From Cheilinus undulatus (Eukaryota; Chordata; Actinopteri; Labriformes; Labridae): a DNA stretch of 64,000 nucleotides. A program made the translations under genes and the position numbers. A model generated the notes under the pieces. The model was not told the origin of the DNA. It saw only the letters and a list, made by a program, of their open reading frames with translations, and made no database searches. This document shows, in pieces, positions 36,884-47,860 of this stretch (position 1 is the stretch's first letter; the number at the start of each line of letters is the position of its first letter). The DNA lies in the NCBI RefSeq assembly GCF_018320785.1, contig NC_054867.1, positions 26,291,855-26,355,854 of the forward strand. Reading direction: 5' to 3'.

Positions 36884-38084
36884 TAGGGCTGTGAAGATTG
36901 AGTTAATCGTGACTAATCAAGATCCGCATTTAATACAATAATTTTATTTGATTGTGATCAATCGCACAATTTATCGTCCTTTTAAACACCTTTTGGTTAA
37001 GCCAAGTCAGTGTCTCCTTGAGCCACAGTGATTTGAAATAAGTCTACCACTGCTGCTTAAAGACCCTGTAAAGTGAAATCAAAAGTTTTTGTCTTAACAC
37101 TCTAGAAATGTTGGAATATGGTTGCTGTAAACATGCGAAAACACTGAGATCTGCATGTGATGGAATAAGACTGTTAGAAAGTTTTTCACTTCTTTCATGG
37201 CTTGGTTTAATGTGGGCGGGGCTAATATGTGGGCTCATGATGTCACACGCCACAGTAGGGAATGACCCTGCCCCTCTAACATGACAATATAAAATCACAG
37301 AGCAGATCTAACAGTAGTCTGTTGTTGGCTGATGTCACTGCCTTTATTGAAAGTTAACAGTCAGTGAAATGCTCTGTTTTTGTTCACTGTGAGGTAAATT
37401 TGCCAAATCTATCAGTCCCAGTGGTCTATGGATCATTTAAAGCATCATAAGAGAGATTTAAGCCAGAAAACAGACTTTGTCTCTTCTTCTAAGGTCAGCA
37501 AGAGGTCAAGAGGCAGGATATTTTTTTAATCTGAGAGGATGTATTTCTCCTGAGTGGGCGTGGCTTCAGCACATTCAAAGACCCGCCCACACCATCCTGG
37601 AGCACATTGTACTGCCTCATTTTTCATGATTTTGAATCATAATTTTATAAACTTAGAGATGTTTTATCTGACTGAAATTTGACCTGGGGGTTCCTAACGC
37701 AGTGACTTGTATTACAACAAAGTGAAATAGAGTTTTATTTTCACTTTACAGGGTCTTTAAGGTCTGATTTTACTTAAAGAAATACCACTGACAGCTCAGA
37801 GGACAAGTCAAAAGTAATCTTAGCCTTGTGTTATTGTATCCTCATATCCTTTTCAATCCATAATAAGTTCTTTTTTCCAAGGTTAAGTTCATATCATAAT
37901 CTACTATCGATTGACCTACCAATAAAAGCAGGTCTGTATCCAAACAGGAAGTCATTTACCTTTAGTTTAAGACAAAAGAAAAGTCCAAAATGAGACAAAA
38001 ATGGTTTAAAAAGGGAAATAGAAGTTTTTTAAAATGTGATTTAAAAAAGCGCAATTGATAGCAATTAATGACAGAAATTCCCTA
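36884..38084. mobile_element. Probable hAT-like element hosting another element
   Basis: The left end TAGGGCTGTGAAGATTGAGT and the right end ATTAATGACAGAAATTCCCTA resemble the TAGGGCTG...CAGCCCTA termini of fish hAT elements with GATTAATC-type subterminal sequence. No matching target duplication was found. The element at 37061-37756 is inserted inside it. Confidence 0.4.
37061..37756 (+). mobile_element. Inverted-repeat DNA element, copy 2, TTAA-flanked
   Basis: This 696-bp element has 18-bp perfect inverted ends, AGACCCTGTAAAGTGAAA, and is flanked by TTAA at 37057-37060 and 37757-37760. TTAA duplication is the hallmark of piggyBac-type insertion, although a TA duplication with longer ends cannot be excluded. 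There is no transposase, so it is non-autonomous. It is homologous, in inverse orientation, to 29045-29759. Confidence 0.8.
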
Positions 38085-40590
38085 CAAATACTAAATACAT
38101 TATATTTCTTTAGCCCTCTTAATAACTCAGTGCATTGGTCTTGGAAAAGATGAGACCTCCACACATGAGCCTGACACAGTTTACCTTAATCTGATTTATT
38201 CTTTGTTTTCAAAACCAACTTTATTAAGGTTTTCCATTTCTTATAAAGAGAAGGAGGCCTATGTGGATTATCATTAACCTTACAATGAACATTGTGAGGT
38301 AACTGTGAGTTTTTTTTTTAACTTTAAAATCATGCATTGCTCTCCGTAAAACAAGGGAGTTAAAACAACACAGGATACAGAGTTCAACCAACACGTACAA
38401 GCCGACTCAGGGTCTTTCTGACCAATGATGTGGATCTTCAACTCAGGTCGGCGATTCAATGAAAAAGTCATTTTGCTAGAAATAGTTTGTATAACGGCTC
38501 ATTATTTCTTCCCTCTGACTGATTTTTCAAGCATTTCCTCCACCTACATTCCTAAAAATCGGGTTACAGAATTAAAAACTCATCTCTTTAATATGCAATA
38601 CAAGTGCACAACAACATAAAAAACAGGTTGTCCTTAATTTACTAAGACCTTAATTAGCTCCTCTGAATATCCAAAAAAGCTGAACACGCTGTTCATCAGG
38701 ACAGCAGCACTGGTACCATTAGATTTGTTTTAGCTACCTGTTGCTGATTATCTGTGTGTGGGTATAAAGAAAGGCTGAATGGTTGAGTATCACTTCCAGC
38801 TCCTTTGTGTGAAAATAACAACAAGCAGGGCAGTGTTTTTTTGTTAGAAAGCTACATACCAAGCATTTTGATAACCTTGATCAGATACGAGGAAAGTGTA
38901 GTCATGCAGATGGGCGGTAATCTTTTCTCACCAGCCTTGGGAAACAAAAGTTTAAAATTTAAACAAACACTTGTCCGGTCTCTAAAGCGGACAGTTGGTT
39001 GATATCATGGTTGGTTTATATAAACCAGCAATCCTTAAGGGACAGAGAGCAAGCTTTGTGTGGGCAACGCAGCAGCTGGCTAAACAAATTCTTCAAATAC
39101 TCTTGAGTCCCTTTATAATGTACGACTAGACTACTACTGCCGCTGTGTGTGGAGTCATCAGCTGCCAAGGATCACACATTTTCTGCCTGATTTTGGTTGG
39201 CAGACTGGTTCTTCCACCAGGTCCTAGAGGATCATTTAGCTGTAATGATGTTTGAACCAAGTCGATGTTGTAAATAAGGGCTGTAAAGTTACAGTAATGT
39301 GTTATAAATCCTAAAAGGCAAACAAAGAAAGACTCACAAAGCATGGAGTCTTTATTTGCACATCCACAGCAAACTAAATTAGAGCCTGAAGGCAGCTAAA
39401 ACCCTAAAGCTGCCTGACTGCAGACACACATAGAAGGGAACTCAACTTGCTAGTTTGATGTGGACCTATGAATTGGAAGTGTGTGCACCTCTGCACAAAT
39501 CAGGGTCTATTCTAAACTAAAACTCTGAACATGACTTAGGAGTTTAAGTTTAAGGGGTGTAAAATCACATAATTCCTATTTTTCAAGTTTGTATATTTTA
39601 TATAAAGTTTTGTGGGTTTGAATAAGGTTTGGCTGCAGGGCAGTTTTTGTAATTGCTGTCCTGCTGGCAGGTCACTGAGGTTTCGGGGGTTAAGCTGCTT
39701 CTGTCTCTTTGCCCTCTGGGTCAGTGGTCAGGAATGTGTAGACAGCAGAAATATTTCAATGCACAGAAATCACAAACTAATGAATGGGACTTTACTGCGC
39801 TGAAGAAAATGAGCAATTTATTCATCATAAGCAGGCATTTTTAATCTTAAGCATGATTCAGCAATAGGAATTTGGATATCCTGACAGATAAGTCTACTTT
39901 GCAGCATTGTGTGTTTAAAACTAAAGAGGATGTTGCAAGCTCATAACTTCTCATATCTAGGTTTATGGTGCACCCTTAAACTATGGTTCTCTTTTACAAA
40001 CAAGCCAAACATCCATAAATAAGGTCTGGACTTTGTATGAAGCACAGGAAACTCTGTTGTATGAGAAAAGACGGAAAGATGGGAAACATTTCAGCTAACC
40101 TAAAAAAAAAAAAAAAATAACCCTCAGTTTTAGTGGTTTACATAAATGCTAAAGTTAGGACTATATTGGGACTCCACAAAAGATGGTACCTTAGAATTAT
40201 GGCGTTATAAATATAGACTACACCTGTAATTAACATCTGTATAGTCAAGATTTATACTTCACCGATATTTGCAGTCTTTATTCAAACAGTACAAGGAGTT
40301 TAAAAGGCTAACCAGCTCGTGTCAAACAGAGAAAACACAAGATTTTGTTTTGATCATTGTATTAACCCGCTAAATCAGTTTTGCAGAGCTACTGCTGGGC
40401 CTCGGCTGTGAAGTTTCTCCAACTTCACAAACTCTTAAAACATGGAAAGGTTTCCTTAAATTTTAAGTAACTTCTCGAAAACACGAATTTTCAGGTGACA
40501 AATAACTTAAGTAGAATTACCTCTAGCCTATTGCGTACATGTACATACATTATAACCAACAAACTTGTATTTAGTGCTGTAAGCTCTTAC

Positions 40591-40960
40591 CTTAGTAGCT
40601 AGTTAGCGAGCTAGCATCGTGCCTCATCTGCATCCATACAATCTCCGCTGGCTCACTGCAGCCTCCCAGATTTCAGCTGAAAGTTCGTCTTTATTCACGT
40701 GAATAAAACGGTCGACGAAAACCAAACCAAGTCCTCAGGTAATGCCTTTGTGGTCTGAACGAGTAGGTAATTACAGCCAGAACGAGTGAACAAGGTAAAA
40801 CTCTCCACAGGTTATAATCTTAAAGAGGCTAATTCTTCTGTCCTGTAAAAGTAAAGCAATGCGGTGGTGCTTTCACGTGCAGTCGAAAGCATCAGGAAAG
40901 TAACAAACACTAAGTATTCACCATGGTAACCGCGCTTCCAACAATACATGCTTCGGTTTT
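40591..40960 (-). promoter_or_regulatory. inava: Probable inava first exon and promoter
   Basis: A strong donor on the minus strand (CTACTAAG then gtaagag) at 40591 ends a probable 5' UTR exon in a region with more CG dinucleotides than its surroundings. TTCACCATGGTAAC at 40917-40930 resembles an RFX X-box with one mismatch, and CACGTG-type E-box cores lie near 40697 and 40876. No good coding frame is present. The link to inava rests on strand, spacing and lack of another gene in between. Confidence 0.45.
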
Positions 40961-42050
40961 AACGAGGCACATAAAAGGAGATAGTCTGGAAGAAAACAGC
41001 ATATTACAACTTCGAGTATAACTAAATGTGTGCTTTTACTTTATAACATGAATGCAGGCTCATTAACTTCTTGAATGTCTCTGCTCTTTCACGAATCCAT
41101 TAATTTGCCATTTAACTGCTGACATTAAACATGTTCTAGTTTGTAAACGTATTACTTTGCGTGCTATTTTCTCAGCGTTCATTCAGTGAACTTGAAATGG
41201 CTTTAAATGCGTAATATTCTGCATAAATCACTGTAGTTCTAGGAGTAACGAACTTTAGGGGTGTGTATGAACGCTGCACAGGTCATCCACTTTTCCGCTG
41301 TATGTGTGGGCTGTTTACGGGCAGGGAACTCACACTGATGGTTGTTTAACCCATTCAAACATCTTAACCACTCAATTTTATTCATCATTCCGGACAAAAT
41401 TCTACTAAATGTTACTTTAACAACAATATATGAGAACATTTACTGAAACTGACCCATATTATGTGTACATTCCTATGTTTCAGCCACTGAGCGGCAGTAG
41501 TGCGCTACAAAGAAGTTTAATCCTGGAAACCACGTGAACTCCCACAACACAGTGAGGATTTAATAAATCAACGAGTTAACTTTTTTCTTCTTCTTCTTCT
41601 TCTTTTAAACAAAGACACTCTAATTCAGTTAGTTTAGCAACATAAACGCAGCTCACTAAATGAACCCTAAACAAATAATTCACTGTTGGCCTCGTCTCAA
41701 ATTATATAACAGACCCAACTGCTAAATGTCCTTACTAAAAGCAAAACGTTTCTCCGATACTAATTCAGACGAGTGATTTTAATAACCACAAATGCCAATG
41801 CCTAACGCGGCTGATGCCGATCTTCCACCGATGCATGGGTGCATCACTAGTTTACTGTAAATCATATAGCAGACAGTTTTAATGATAATTGAAATTTGAA
41901 AAGTATTACTAACCTTAGGGATATTTCATTGCAGTTATCTTTAAAGCTAGTTAGTGATTCATGGGTCCTCATTGAAGGAGACACTAGCCAAAACAGACTA
42001 TTCTGAGAGAAGCTGTTCAAAGGCTGGTTAATACAGGGTTAAAAAACCTC
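40961..42050. other. Intergenic upstream of inava
   Basis: This AT-rich DNA has a (CTT)n microsatellite at about 41581-41605. I see nothing else I can support. Confidence 0.4.
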
Positions 42051-42405
42051 CTCTGGTTCTTGATCCGTTTTATATTTTGACCAAAGCATGGCACACGCAT
42101 TTTATCTAGACCCCTTGTCGACATCTGTTGGGTCGGGACCCATAAGTGGGTCATGGAGCATTTTCAGTTGGTCAGGTATGTGTGCTGGGAAAAATATGTG
42201 GCAGAAATTCTATGCACTGCTTTTATTGTAAAGGACATGCTTCCATCTCTTTGTTTATTTAAGATCTCTTGTTCCATCTCAAGTCCAGGCTGTTGCATTT
42301 TTTTACTAAAATATTTAGTTAGGATTGAACATTTTAAGAAATGGTCGCGATTCATCTTTATAGAGGCAGTAGTGGTACCTGACACTAGTCTAGTTGAGAA
42401 CCACC
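42051..42405. mobile_element. hAT-like non-autonomous element
   Basis: The right end TAGTTGAGAACCACCG is a diverged inverse of the CAGTGGTTCTCAACTA terminus, and the left end is CTCTGGTTCTTGAT. The interior GGGTCGGGACCCATAAGTGG is common in such elements. It shares its interior with 17881-18122 in inverse orientation. Frames on both strands here are not genes. Confidence 0.55.
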
Positions 42406-42818
42406 GTTGTAGACCACAGGGGACTGTGTTAAAGGTAGAGAGAGGCTATAAAATGTCCCCTTTAAGCTAGAAAGCGAATAAAAACTGATTTATGTTCTTC
42501 GTTAGTCATTAGAGTTTTGACTTTATACTGTAATGACTGTGGGTTAATTCTGTTAACAAGCTGTTTAACCTGAATTTGTTTTGAATTTTATTTACTTTCC
42601 ATATGGTTTAGTCCAACTTTCTGGCATAACTTAAAGCAGAGTCAGTGGTTTATGTATAATGGGAAAGAATGTTGAAATAATGGAAAGTTATACATTGTTT
42701 TTGATTATCTATTGAAGTACATTTCTTTTTTTAAAAGGTGAAACACATTGAACAGATCTTGTGGTAGTGAGTTTAAAGACATTTTCATCATGAATAATTG
42801 GTGAAAACCTTTTTTTTT

Positions 42819-42857
42819 ATTATCATCATCATCATCATTATTACTATTATTATTATA
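42819..42857. repeat. (ATC)n/(ATT)n microsatellite
   Basis: About seven TCATCA-phase triplets are followed by ATT/ACT triplets. Confidence 0.8.
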
Positions 42858-43245
42858 AACCAGTTAAAACTGCATAGTTCTTTGTTACCCAAAATATGAT
42901 GGACTTTGGCCCCCTCAGAAAGTAGATGGTAGATGTCAAGTTTGCCCACAGAACAGACGAAAATAACAAATGCGTTGTCTTTGAGCATTTCAAATGCAGC
43001 CCACGTAGACCCGAGCTGATTTTAGGGAAACAGGGGAAACCACAGTCTATCACCTGCTCTGAGAGTCGCAGCACTGGCATTATCTCCATGGGAATGTTTC
43101 TCCTTGTGGTTTGAAACAGTGAGAACTTGATATCTTCATCACATTGGGGTACTTAAACTCTGGCTAAAGTTGCTCAGTTGTTTAATTTGAACAGAAACAG
43201 TATTTGTCTCAACTATGCTACCTTTGGCTGACGTTTGCTACCTTT

Positions 43246-43331
43246 TTTTTTATCAAGGTATCTTTATTAATTTCACAAATTTAAGCAAAACACAATCTGT
43301 CATACAATTGGATACATTTTTTTGCACCAAT
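43246..43331 (-). mobile_element. Short retro-insertion with target duplication
   Basis: The 86-bp insert is flanked by a 13-bp direct repeat, GTTTGCTACCTTT, at 43233-43245 and 43332-43344. Read on the minus strand it ends AATAAAGATACCTTGAT then a poly(A) run, that is, a poly(A) signal and tail. This is the pattern of target-primed reverse transcription of a 5'-truncated RNA 3' end, from a LINE or a cellular mRNA. The source was not identified. Confidence 0.65.
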
Positions 43332-43529
43332 GTTTGCTACCTTTAGCTGAAATCATAACTCAGAATCCCTTTACTGTGTTTGTAAAATTAAGGGTCTTAT
43401 CATTCTTACAGAAATTTTGGATGTGACCATAACAAACTGAGAATCTGGATTTTTTCTTATAAACTATTATCAACTTTAATATTTTTGGGACAGACAGATG
43501 TTAAGTTTATTATTGCAACACTCATTATG

Positions 43530-43842
43530 AACTTAGCACAAAAAGTAAGGAAGTTTGTGTTTGGTAGATCATTTCTTTGTTTTTACAATGCTTCTTGGCA
43601 ATAAATCTTATACCATTGGAAAGCCTGTTTATTTCCCTTATAAATGGTGCCACATTTGTAAGGAACATGCATTTGTGGGATGAGCAGCAGAGCTGAGTAT
43701 GTGGGTTGCACCCAGGAAAAATGTGCCAAATCTTCTCTGCCAATGCCAAACAGCTTATTTTGCTGTTGCTATTGACTCTTGTTTTGAGCTTCTGGTACCC
43801 CAAGGTGCTGCCAATCAGGCACCTGACTGGCAGCAAAATGTA
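43530..43842 (-). repeat. Unclassified repeat, copy A
   Basis: Read on the minus strand this aligns with 45492-45732 plus at high similarity over about 240 bp. The shared block includes GCAACCCACATACTCAGCTC and CATCCCACAAATGCATGTTC. One reading frame is open in both copies and encodes similar peptides (NPHTQLC, SSHKCMFL, AKKHC). One end carries CAATCAGGCACCTGA, a near palindrome. It is not a recognised family. Confidence 0.65.
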
Positions 43843-44336
43843 GAGCAGTACTAGCCTTAATAGTTGTTTAATTGTCATTGTAAGATCTATCATTTTACTA
43901 GTATAGTAAGAGGTAACTGTGCATGGTTTACTCAGTTAAGGTTAGGGTCATGAACTGAGACATGTGGCTGTTTTTATAATGAGATGACACAGAAAGCAAA
44001 AGCTGCAACTGCAATCAGGGGCTAAGTTTCCCATTCAACAGAAACTGACTGATAACTCACCCAGTGGAAACATCTGATAAGAGTCGGTGCCAAGGTCTCA
44101 CCTTTCATTTTCAGTGTACCAGACAGGCAAAACCAAGGCCAAGTTAAATTATTTTCTAAAGAACTTTTATGACTAACAGCAGATTATCATTTAAAACAGA
44201 GCAAAAATATTAAGAAGAGTATTTATATATGACCCCACATTGACTTAAGATCAGCAACGCTTTCATTGAATAAAATGTTAGATGAAAAACAATAGGTTGT
44301 TCATGCATTGCCTCCAAAAACACCTACACTGTCAAC

Positions 44337-45063
44337 CAGTGACGTGCACAGACTTTTTCAAGGGCAGGGGCGAAAAGAAAAAAAAAAAGGGGCACATATA
44401 TAGCCCATTCTCACCCCTGAAGAGGGCACTAAGTTTAGCATGTTTACGAGGGCACTTTAGACATGTTTATATGTTATACAAATGGCACATTATATAGCCT
44501 TAAAACAGGCTAACTAGACAGACTACTAAAGTTAGTTTGTAGTTAGGATCAACATCCACAAGAATTGTGTAGATTCAACGTTGGACTGTGAAGAACACAC
44601 ATAAATAAATAAATAAATCCCTAGGGGTCAGATGCCATGTCCTGTATTCTAGTGCATTTTAACACCATATTAGCACCAGATAATCCAAACTGGTTCTGTG
44701 AGATATAGTTCTGGCTCAATATAGGTCAAAAAAGGGCCCAACATAAAAGTCATTGCAACAGTAATATTTAATAGTATTACTTGGTCCTAATGGTCTTCTA
44801 GAGTTTAATGTGTTTGTTTCACCCAAGAGGGCAGTTTAGTGTGTTTTACCAACCAGGAGGGCACTTTAGCACACATTTTAGATCCCAAGAGGGCACTTTA
44901 GCATGCGTTTTGACTCCCAGAGGGCACTTCTACAAGCATTTTGCCTCCCAAGAGGGCACTTCAGCGCGCGTTTTGGCTCCCAAGAGGGCACTTTAGCGCA
45001 CGTTTTTCAACAATTGGTCCACGAGGGGATGCGACCCCCCCCCCTGCCCCCCGCACACCACTG
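44337..45063. mobile_element. hAT-like element carrying a tandem array
   Basis: The left end is CAGTGACGTGCACAGACTTT and the right end is CCCCCCGCACACCACTG, inverse of CAGTGGTGTGCGGGGGG. The flanking 8-mers CTGTCAAC (44329-44336) and CTGTCATT (45064-45071) agree at six of eight positions, consistent with an aged 8-bp target duplication. Most of the right half is the tandem array at 44822-45011. There is no transposase; frames such as 44903-45166 arise from the repeat. Confidence 0.7.
44822..45011 (+). repeat. 31-32-bp tandem repeat, about six copies
   Basis: The unit is close to CCAAGAGGGCACTTTAGCGC followed by GCGTTTTGGCTC. Six diverged units lie head to tail, and two more GAGGGCACTTTAG-like copies lie at about 44409-44462 in the same transposon. 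The core AGAGGGCAC is the best kept part. Confidence 0.85.
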
Positions 45064-45491
45064 CTGTCATTATTTGAAAAGAGAGATGGGTTTTTTGTTT
45101 TGTTTTGTTTTTTTCACAAGAGCCATATTGATTAAAATTCAAATGGCTTTAATGATGACACTATAGGAAGAATAACGATACAACTATTTGACATCACTTG
45201 GATTGATGAACGGTCAATAGGTGCATCACTTTAAATGAAGTTGACACAAAGAATTGTGGGTCATCCTCTCTTCTCTCCTTTAAAGGATGGTCCAGTGTTT
45301 CAGCCCAGTGTTGGGCTAAAGGAGATAATAGAGGAAGTCATGAAGCTCCTTTCCTTATTATTTAGAAAATTCAAACAGCCTTTATCATCGCCAATGCTAA
45401 AATACTTCTGGGCTGTTTCACTCAGTTAGAAACCTTCCTAAGCATAAAAGACTATCCCAAAGGACCCCTGGACACATCGCTGAACATAACA

Positions 45492-45732
45492 GATGCCAAT
45501 CAGGCACCTGATTGTCAATAACAACAGGAGAATAAGCTAGTTGTCACTGGCAAAGAAGATTTGGCAAATTTTTCATGGGCGCAACCCACATACTCAGCTC
45601 TGCTCATCCCACAAATGCATGTTCCTTGCAAATGTGGTACCATTTAAAAGGGTAATAACTGGAGTAACATATATTGCAAAGAAGCATTGCTACAACACAG
45701 AAATAATCTACGAAACACAAATGTCCTAACCT
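45492..45732 (+). repeat. Unclassified repeat, copy B
   Basis: This is the inverted partner of 43530-43842 (see there). It starts near the near-palindrome CAATCAGGCACCTGATTG and ends after a CTACGAAACACAAATGTCC stretch. The two copies lie 1.6 kb apart in opposite orientation, with the hAT-like element at 44337-45063 between them. Confidence 0.65.
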
Positions 45733-45862
45733 TTTTTTTGCTAGGTTTATATCTTGAAATTGTTACACCTATAAACATATTTTAACATAATTACCATTTC
45801 TTTGACATGTCACCTACATGCTCAGTTAAATAAGTATCTTTTGTCTGTTGTTGTTGATGCAG

Positions 45863-45974
45863 GTTTGCTGCTCTGAGCCTTGACTCGTCTAGTCTGCTTG
45901 ACCAGGACTCAGTGTCTATGAACAGTGCACTGAACCTCAAAGCCACCAGCAGCAGGCATCTCACTTCCCCTGCT
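45863..45974 (+). CDS. Unidentified internal coding exon
   Basis: This 112-bp segment has a good acceptor (TGTTGTTGTTGATGCAG) and donor (CCTGCT then gtgagt). Only one of its three frames is open; it encodes 37 residues beginning FAALSLDSSSLLDQDSVSM and continuing NSALNLKATSSRHLTSPA. The start phase needs two bases from the previous exon, and the end is phase 0. The composition (Ser/Leu/Asn, preferred codons such as CTG, AAC, ACC) is protein-like and stands out from the AT-rich surroundings. I do not recognise the family. No partner exons on the plus strand were found, so it could be one exon of a gene with long introns, an alternative exon or a relic. Confidence 0.45.
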
Positions 45975-47772
45975 GTGAGTAGTTTTTTTTTTTTTTTTTT
46001 GTGGCTATAGAAAAGACTGCTTTTTTTCTTAAAATACCTGATAATCTAAAACTCTAGAAACAACTCTACTTACATGTTTGGTTGCTCTGATTGGCTCATA
46101 AAGATGTGACAGACAGATTGTTCATCCAATCACCCTCTGAGTTTTTTTTCTAGGCTCTGCCCTTTCCCAAACGCTGTATATCGAAGGTTTCCCAGATGGG
46201 AAAAAAAACATACCTGAATCAACTGTCACCCATCTGGAATGCATCCTTTTCTTATTACAACCTGATGCATTTAATTTCTAATGAAAGCAACACCTGTACC
46301 AGTGATTTATTTCAAATAATGTGTTTGTAGCATAAATATAATATCCACTGCTGATGCTTGAAATAAAATTAATCTTCCTCTTCTGGTGTAATTTGGTGCA
46401 GCACTGCATCCACTTTAGAACTATCAAAAATATTTCAAAGTATTGTGGTTGTTTTACAGTTTATTTTACTTTGAAAGTTACTGATATCTTGTTTAATCTC
46501 CTCTTGCCCCTGTGTGCCTTCTGTGTTTGCACACTGCCCTGCAAGTCTCATACCCTTATATGAGCATGAGATATATTCATTGACTTAAGAACAAAGGTGT
46601 GAACAATTCAGCGGTTTCAGAGCGTGTCATGAATCCAACGTATGTTTCTCATAGACACTTCTCATAGCCATAACAATGAAAATAAAGGGAGTGTCACCCA
46701 GCTCCAGCAGCAGGACCCATTGAGCCTAATATTGATAAAATGGACATAAAAAATTATGCCTGCTAGGTTACCACTGTGGGTAGAGAACAAAATAAACAAG
46801 ACATTTTAAAAGAAGAATTTGTCTGTTTCACAAAGACATTTCCTGTTCTAATGCACATCCTTTAAAAAAAGATGCTTCCAGGCGTTAAAAAAAGCTGATC
46901 ATAAACACTTTAGTTTATTCAATATCCGAGACAAAAAACAAAACGGTTCAAACCCCTCTGTTCAGTGTAGTGAGAAAATGCAAGCTTTGTGTCTTTGAAA
47001 TGACTGTGTGGAAACTTCTGACCCCATGCACTGACAGCCTGGCACCTGACCCGCTTTTTCTGCCATGAAACCACCTCACTATACACATACAGAACTGAAA
47101 AACAAGTGGGCATACATGAACATTTGAACTTTCAAATACCCGATGTTTTCTGTAAATGTGACAGTAACTCTGGTTTGGGAAAAGACTGGGTCAGATAAAA
47201 GTCACTCAATCTGCGTCTTTGTCTAAGCCGAGTGGTGTTTCTGAGTTTTCTTGGTGCAAGTTGTTCTCTTTTCTGTGTAATAGCTCTTCTTCTCATCTTT
47301 TCTGTGGGGTAGTTCCAGAAATGCATCAATGATTTTGGTTGTCCTTGTTTGACTTGTTATCTTGCTTTGTGTGGGCTTCGTGTGTTCTTGTTTTATCTCA
47401 GAGTTCACATGTTAAAGCCTGAAAACACTTGCTAACTCTTGCTTCTCACCTCTGTTGCATATTTTTGGACGAGTCTGCATTGATTTGGTGCACTGTGATG
47501 CTGAGAAGGTAATAAATAGCTTCTGACAAATAACAGTTTCAGACAGTAAAAGCAGTAAGCAGCATTTTTAAAATCATGGTTACTTTCAATGTTATGGTGT
47601 CAAAAAAGCAACAATTAAAATGGCACGATGCAGAAAGAGCCTCATTTTATCCTGTCATTGATATGAGCTGACATTATCTGATAATTCAAGATAACACAGA
47701 GCTACCGAATCACTATTACTCTGTTATTCTAACCAAGTTAACTTCAGAAAGCCAAATCTAATACTATTTTTA

Positions 47773-47860
47773 TTCATTCATTCAACCTTTATTTATACTT
47801 GAGAAATCATTGAGGGGCAACCCTCATTTACAGTGACATCGAGTCATTACATAGTCAAAT
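47773..47860 (-). repeat. Interspersed repeat piece
   Basis: The motif AACCTTTATTTATACTTGAG with CATTTACAGTGACATC resembles a widespread fish repeat that begins with a CCTTTATTTA run followed by CATTGAG. The class is uncertain (LINE 3' end on the minus strand is likely). Confidence 0.4.

Larger units (their letters stand above)
31984..40590 (-). other. inava: inava intron 1 (8.6 kb)
   Basis: This intron lies between a probable non-coding first exon (from 40591) and the exon with the ATG; the acceptor TTTTCTTCCAG abuts 31983. It contains the nested elements at 36884-38084. The rest, 32000-36880 and 38085-40590, is AT-rich with only short frames on both strands. I saw no exon there. An isolated block at 38535-38615 faintly recalls the C-terminal end of a LINE ORF. 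Confidence 0.5.

Noticed and set aside
38535-38615. LINE ORF C-terminal fragment
   Set aside because: The peptide LKTHLFNMQY recalls LINE ORF ends, but the similarity is too short to call.
44808-45166. Repeat protein encoded by overlapping frames
   Set aside because: All three forward frames are open because the tandem unit lacks stops; this is a property of the array, not evidence of a gene.
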